A stretch of DNA of 64,000 nucleotides from Gari tellinella. Lineage: Eukaryota; Mollusca; Bivalvia; Cardiida; Psammobiidae. A model generated the notes under the pieces. The model was given only the letters and a program-made list of their open reading frames with translations. It did not search any database and was not told the DNA's origin. Made by a program: the position numbers and the translations under genes. Below are positions 63,172 to 64,000 of the stretch, piece after piece (the first letter of the stretch is position 1; every line of letters starts with the position of its first letter). The stretch spans positions 3,968,001 to 4,032,000 of the forward strand of contig OV277867.1 of assembly GCA_922989275.2 (NCBI GenBank), read 5' to 3'.

Positions 63172-63407
63172 TTAACCCATTACCCTATAAATGTACTTTT
63201 TAACGCCTTTAACCTTTCTTTCCACCGAAGAAAACAATTCCACTTAAAACAGTAATTGATGTGAATCATTAGAAATGCTTTCTATATCCTAGTAGATAGT
63301 AGCTTAAAGCAGGCTGAAAGTAAGCTGAGTGCGCCTTAAGGTGCATTCTGTTTACTTTCAACCTGCTTTAAGTTGTCACCTGCCTTCAAAACTAGAAAAT
63401 GGGTTAA
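63172..63407. mobile_element. PB1 MITE
   Basis: It starts TTAACCCATTACCCTATAAA and ends AGAAAATGGGTTAA. The hairpin AAAGCAGGCTGAAAGTAAGC has tip GCGCCTTAAGGTGC. Confidence 0.82.
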
Positions 63408-63459
63408 AATTATGTGACCACCCGGAAGCAGGTTTTCTCCTTTAAATATCTCTCTTGTA

Positions 63460-64000
63460 TAGGTTAGAGGTAATGGACTCTAAGTAAAGGTCACATCGAC
63501 TGAGTAAATCTTCAAAACCTTTTCGGTACATTGTCTGCAACTTTCTGAGCACATTACTGACAATTACAGTAGTAGTTAGAGGTAATGCACTCAATGTGAA
63601 GGTCAAAGCGACTGAGTAAATCTTCAAAACCTTTTCGGTACATTGTCTGCAACTTTCTTACCACGGTACTGACAATTACAGTCGTAGCTAGAGGTAATGC
63701 ACTGAATGTGAAGCTCAAAGCAACTGAGTTAATCTGCAAAACCTTTCTTTTACATTGTCTGCAACTTTCAGACCACGTTACTGACAATTACAATGACAAT
63801 TACAATAGTAGTTAGAGGTAATTCACTCCACATGATAGTCACTGTGACTGAGTAAAACTTCAAAACATTTTCTTTACCTCGGTTACAACTTTCTGATAAC
63901 AGTACTGAGAATTACAATGACAATTACAGTAGTAGTTAGAGGTAATTCACTCCACATGATAGTCACTGTGACTGAGTAAAACTTCAAAACATTTTCTATA
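63460..64000. repeat. 112/124-bp tandem repeat, about 5 copies to the window edge
   Basis: GTTAGAGGTAATGCACTCAA, GACTGAGTAAATCTTCAAAA and TACATTGTCTGCAACTTTCT repeat at 63463, 63575, 63687, 63811 and 63935. Later units gain 12 bp through a doubled ACAATTACAATG. It continues past the edge. Confidence 0.92.

Overview
This window looks like nuclear DNA of an invertebrate, most probably a bivalve mollusc (inference). It is AT-rich and gene-poor, with exons separated by kilobase introns and a very high load of short inverted-repeat elements. It also carries a SINE-type tail, non-LTR retrotransposon pieces and a divergent Cys-loop receptor subunit of the sort that is expanded in bivalves. There are no bacterial-type operons, rRNA genes or CRISPR arrays.

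Two genes can be modelled with confidence. On the minus strand, 12969-15844 holds a complete two-exon nicotinic-acetylcholine-receptor-like subunit of 426 residues, with its intron in the middle of the Cys-loop. On the plus strand, 48203-62398 holds the first five exons of a membrane-anchored beta-N-acetylhexosaminidase. Its signal anchor and chitobiase-type N-terminal domain are visible, and the catalytic domain should lie beyond the right edge. One further internal exon of unknown identity lies at 41260-41345. The two genes share no obvious pathway.

Most of the rest is repeats. At least ten families of roughly 200-370 bp palindromic MITEs occur, and I gave them working names. TA1, TA2, TA3 and TA4 are flanked by TA. 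PB1 to PB5 are flanked by TTAA and have piggyBac-like ends (CCCTTT..., CTCTTT...). GC1 and GC2 have GGGGCC ends. HT1 has CAGGGCTGCC ends, and FB1 is a foldback. Many of them insert into each other. Several unrelated families carry the same long spacer-less hairpin core in their centre.

Layout: 0-12 kb, MITE field. 12.5-16 kb, receptor gene. 16-25 kb, MITEs plus a 76-bp satellite (20.7-22.4 kb). 26.1-27.1 kb, broken LINE. 27.1-31.8 kb, a 4.7-kb element with long terminal inverted repeats that carries a decayed multi-copy orphan gene with a PIN-like motif; this is the most interesting object here. 31.8-41 kb, retroelement pieces, tRNA-like SINE heads and a dispersed repeat pair. 43.2-45.6 kb, a palindromic minisatellite and a 1-kb foldback. 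47.9-62.4 kb, the hexosaminidase gene, whose introns 1, 2 and 4 each hold a different large tandem array (83, about 126 and 35 bp). 62.4-64 kb, MITEs and a 112/124-bp tandem repeat.
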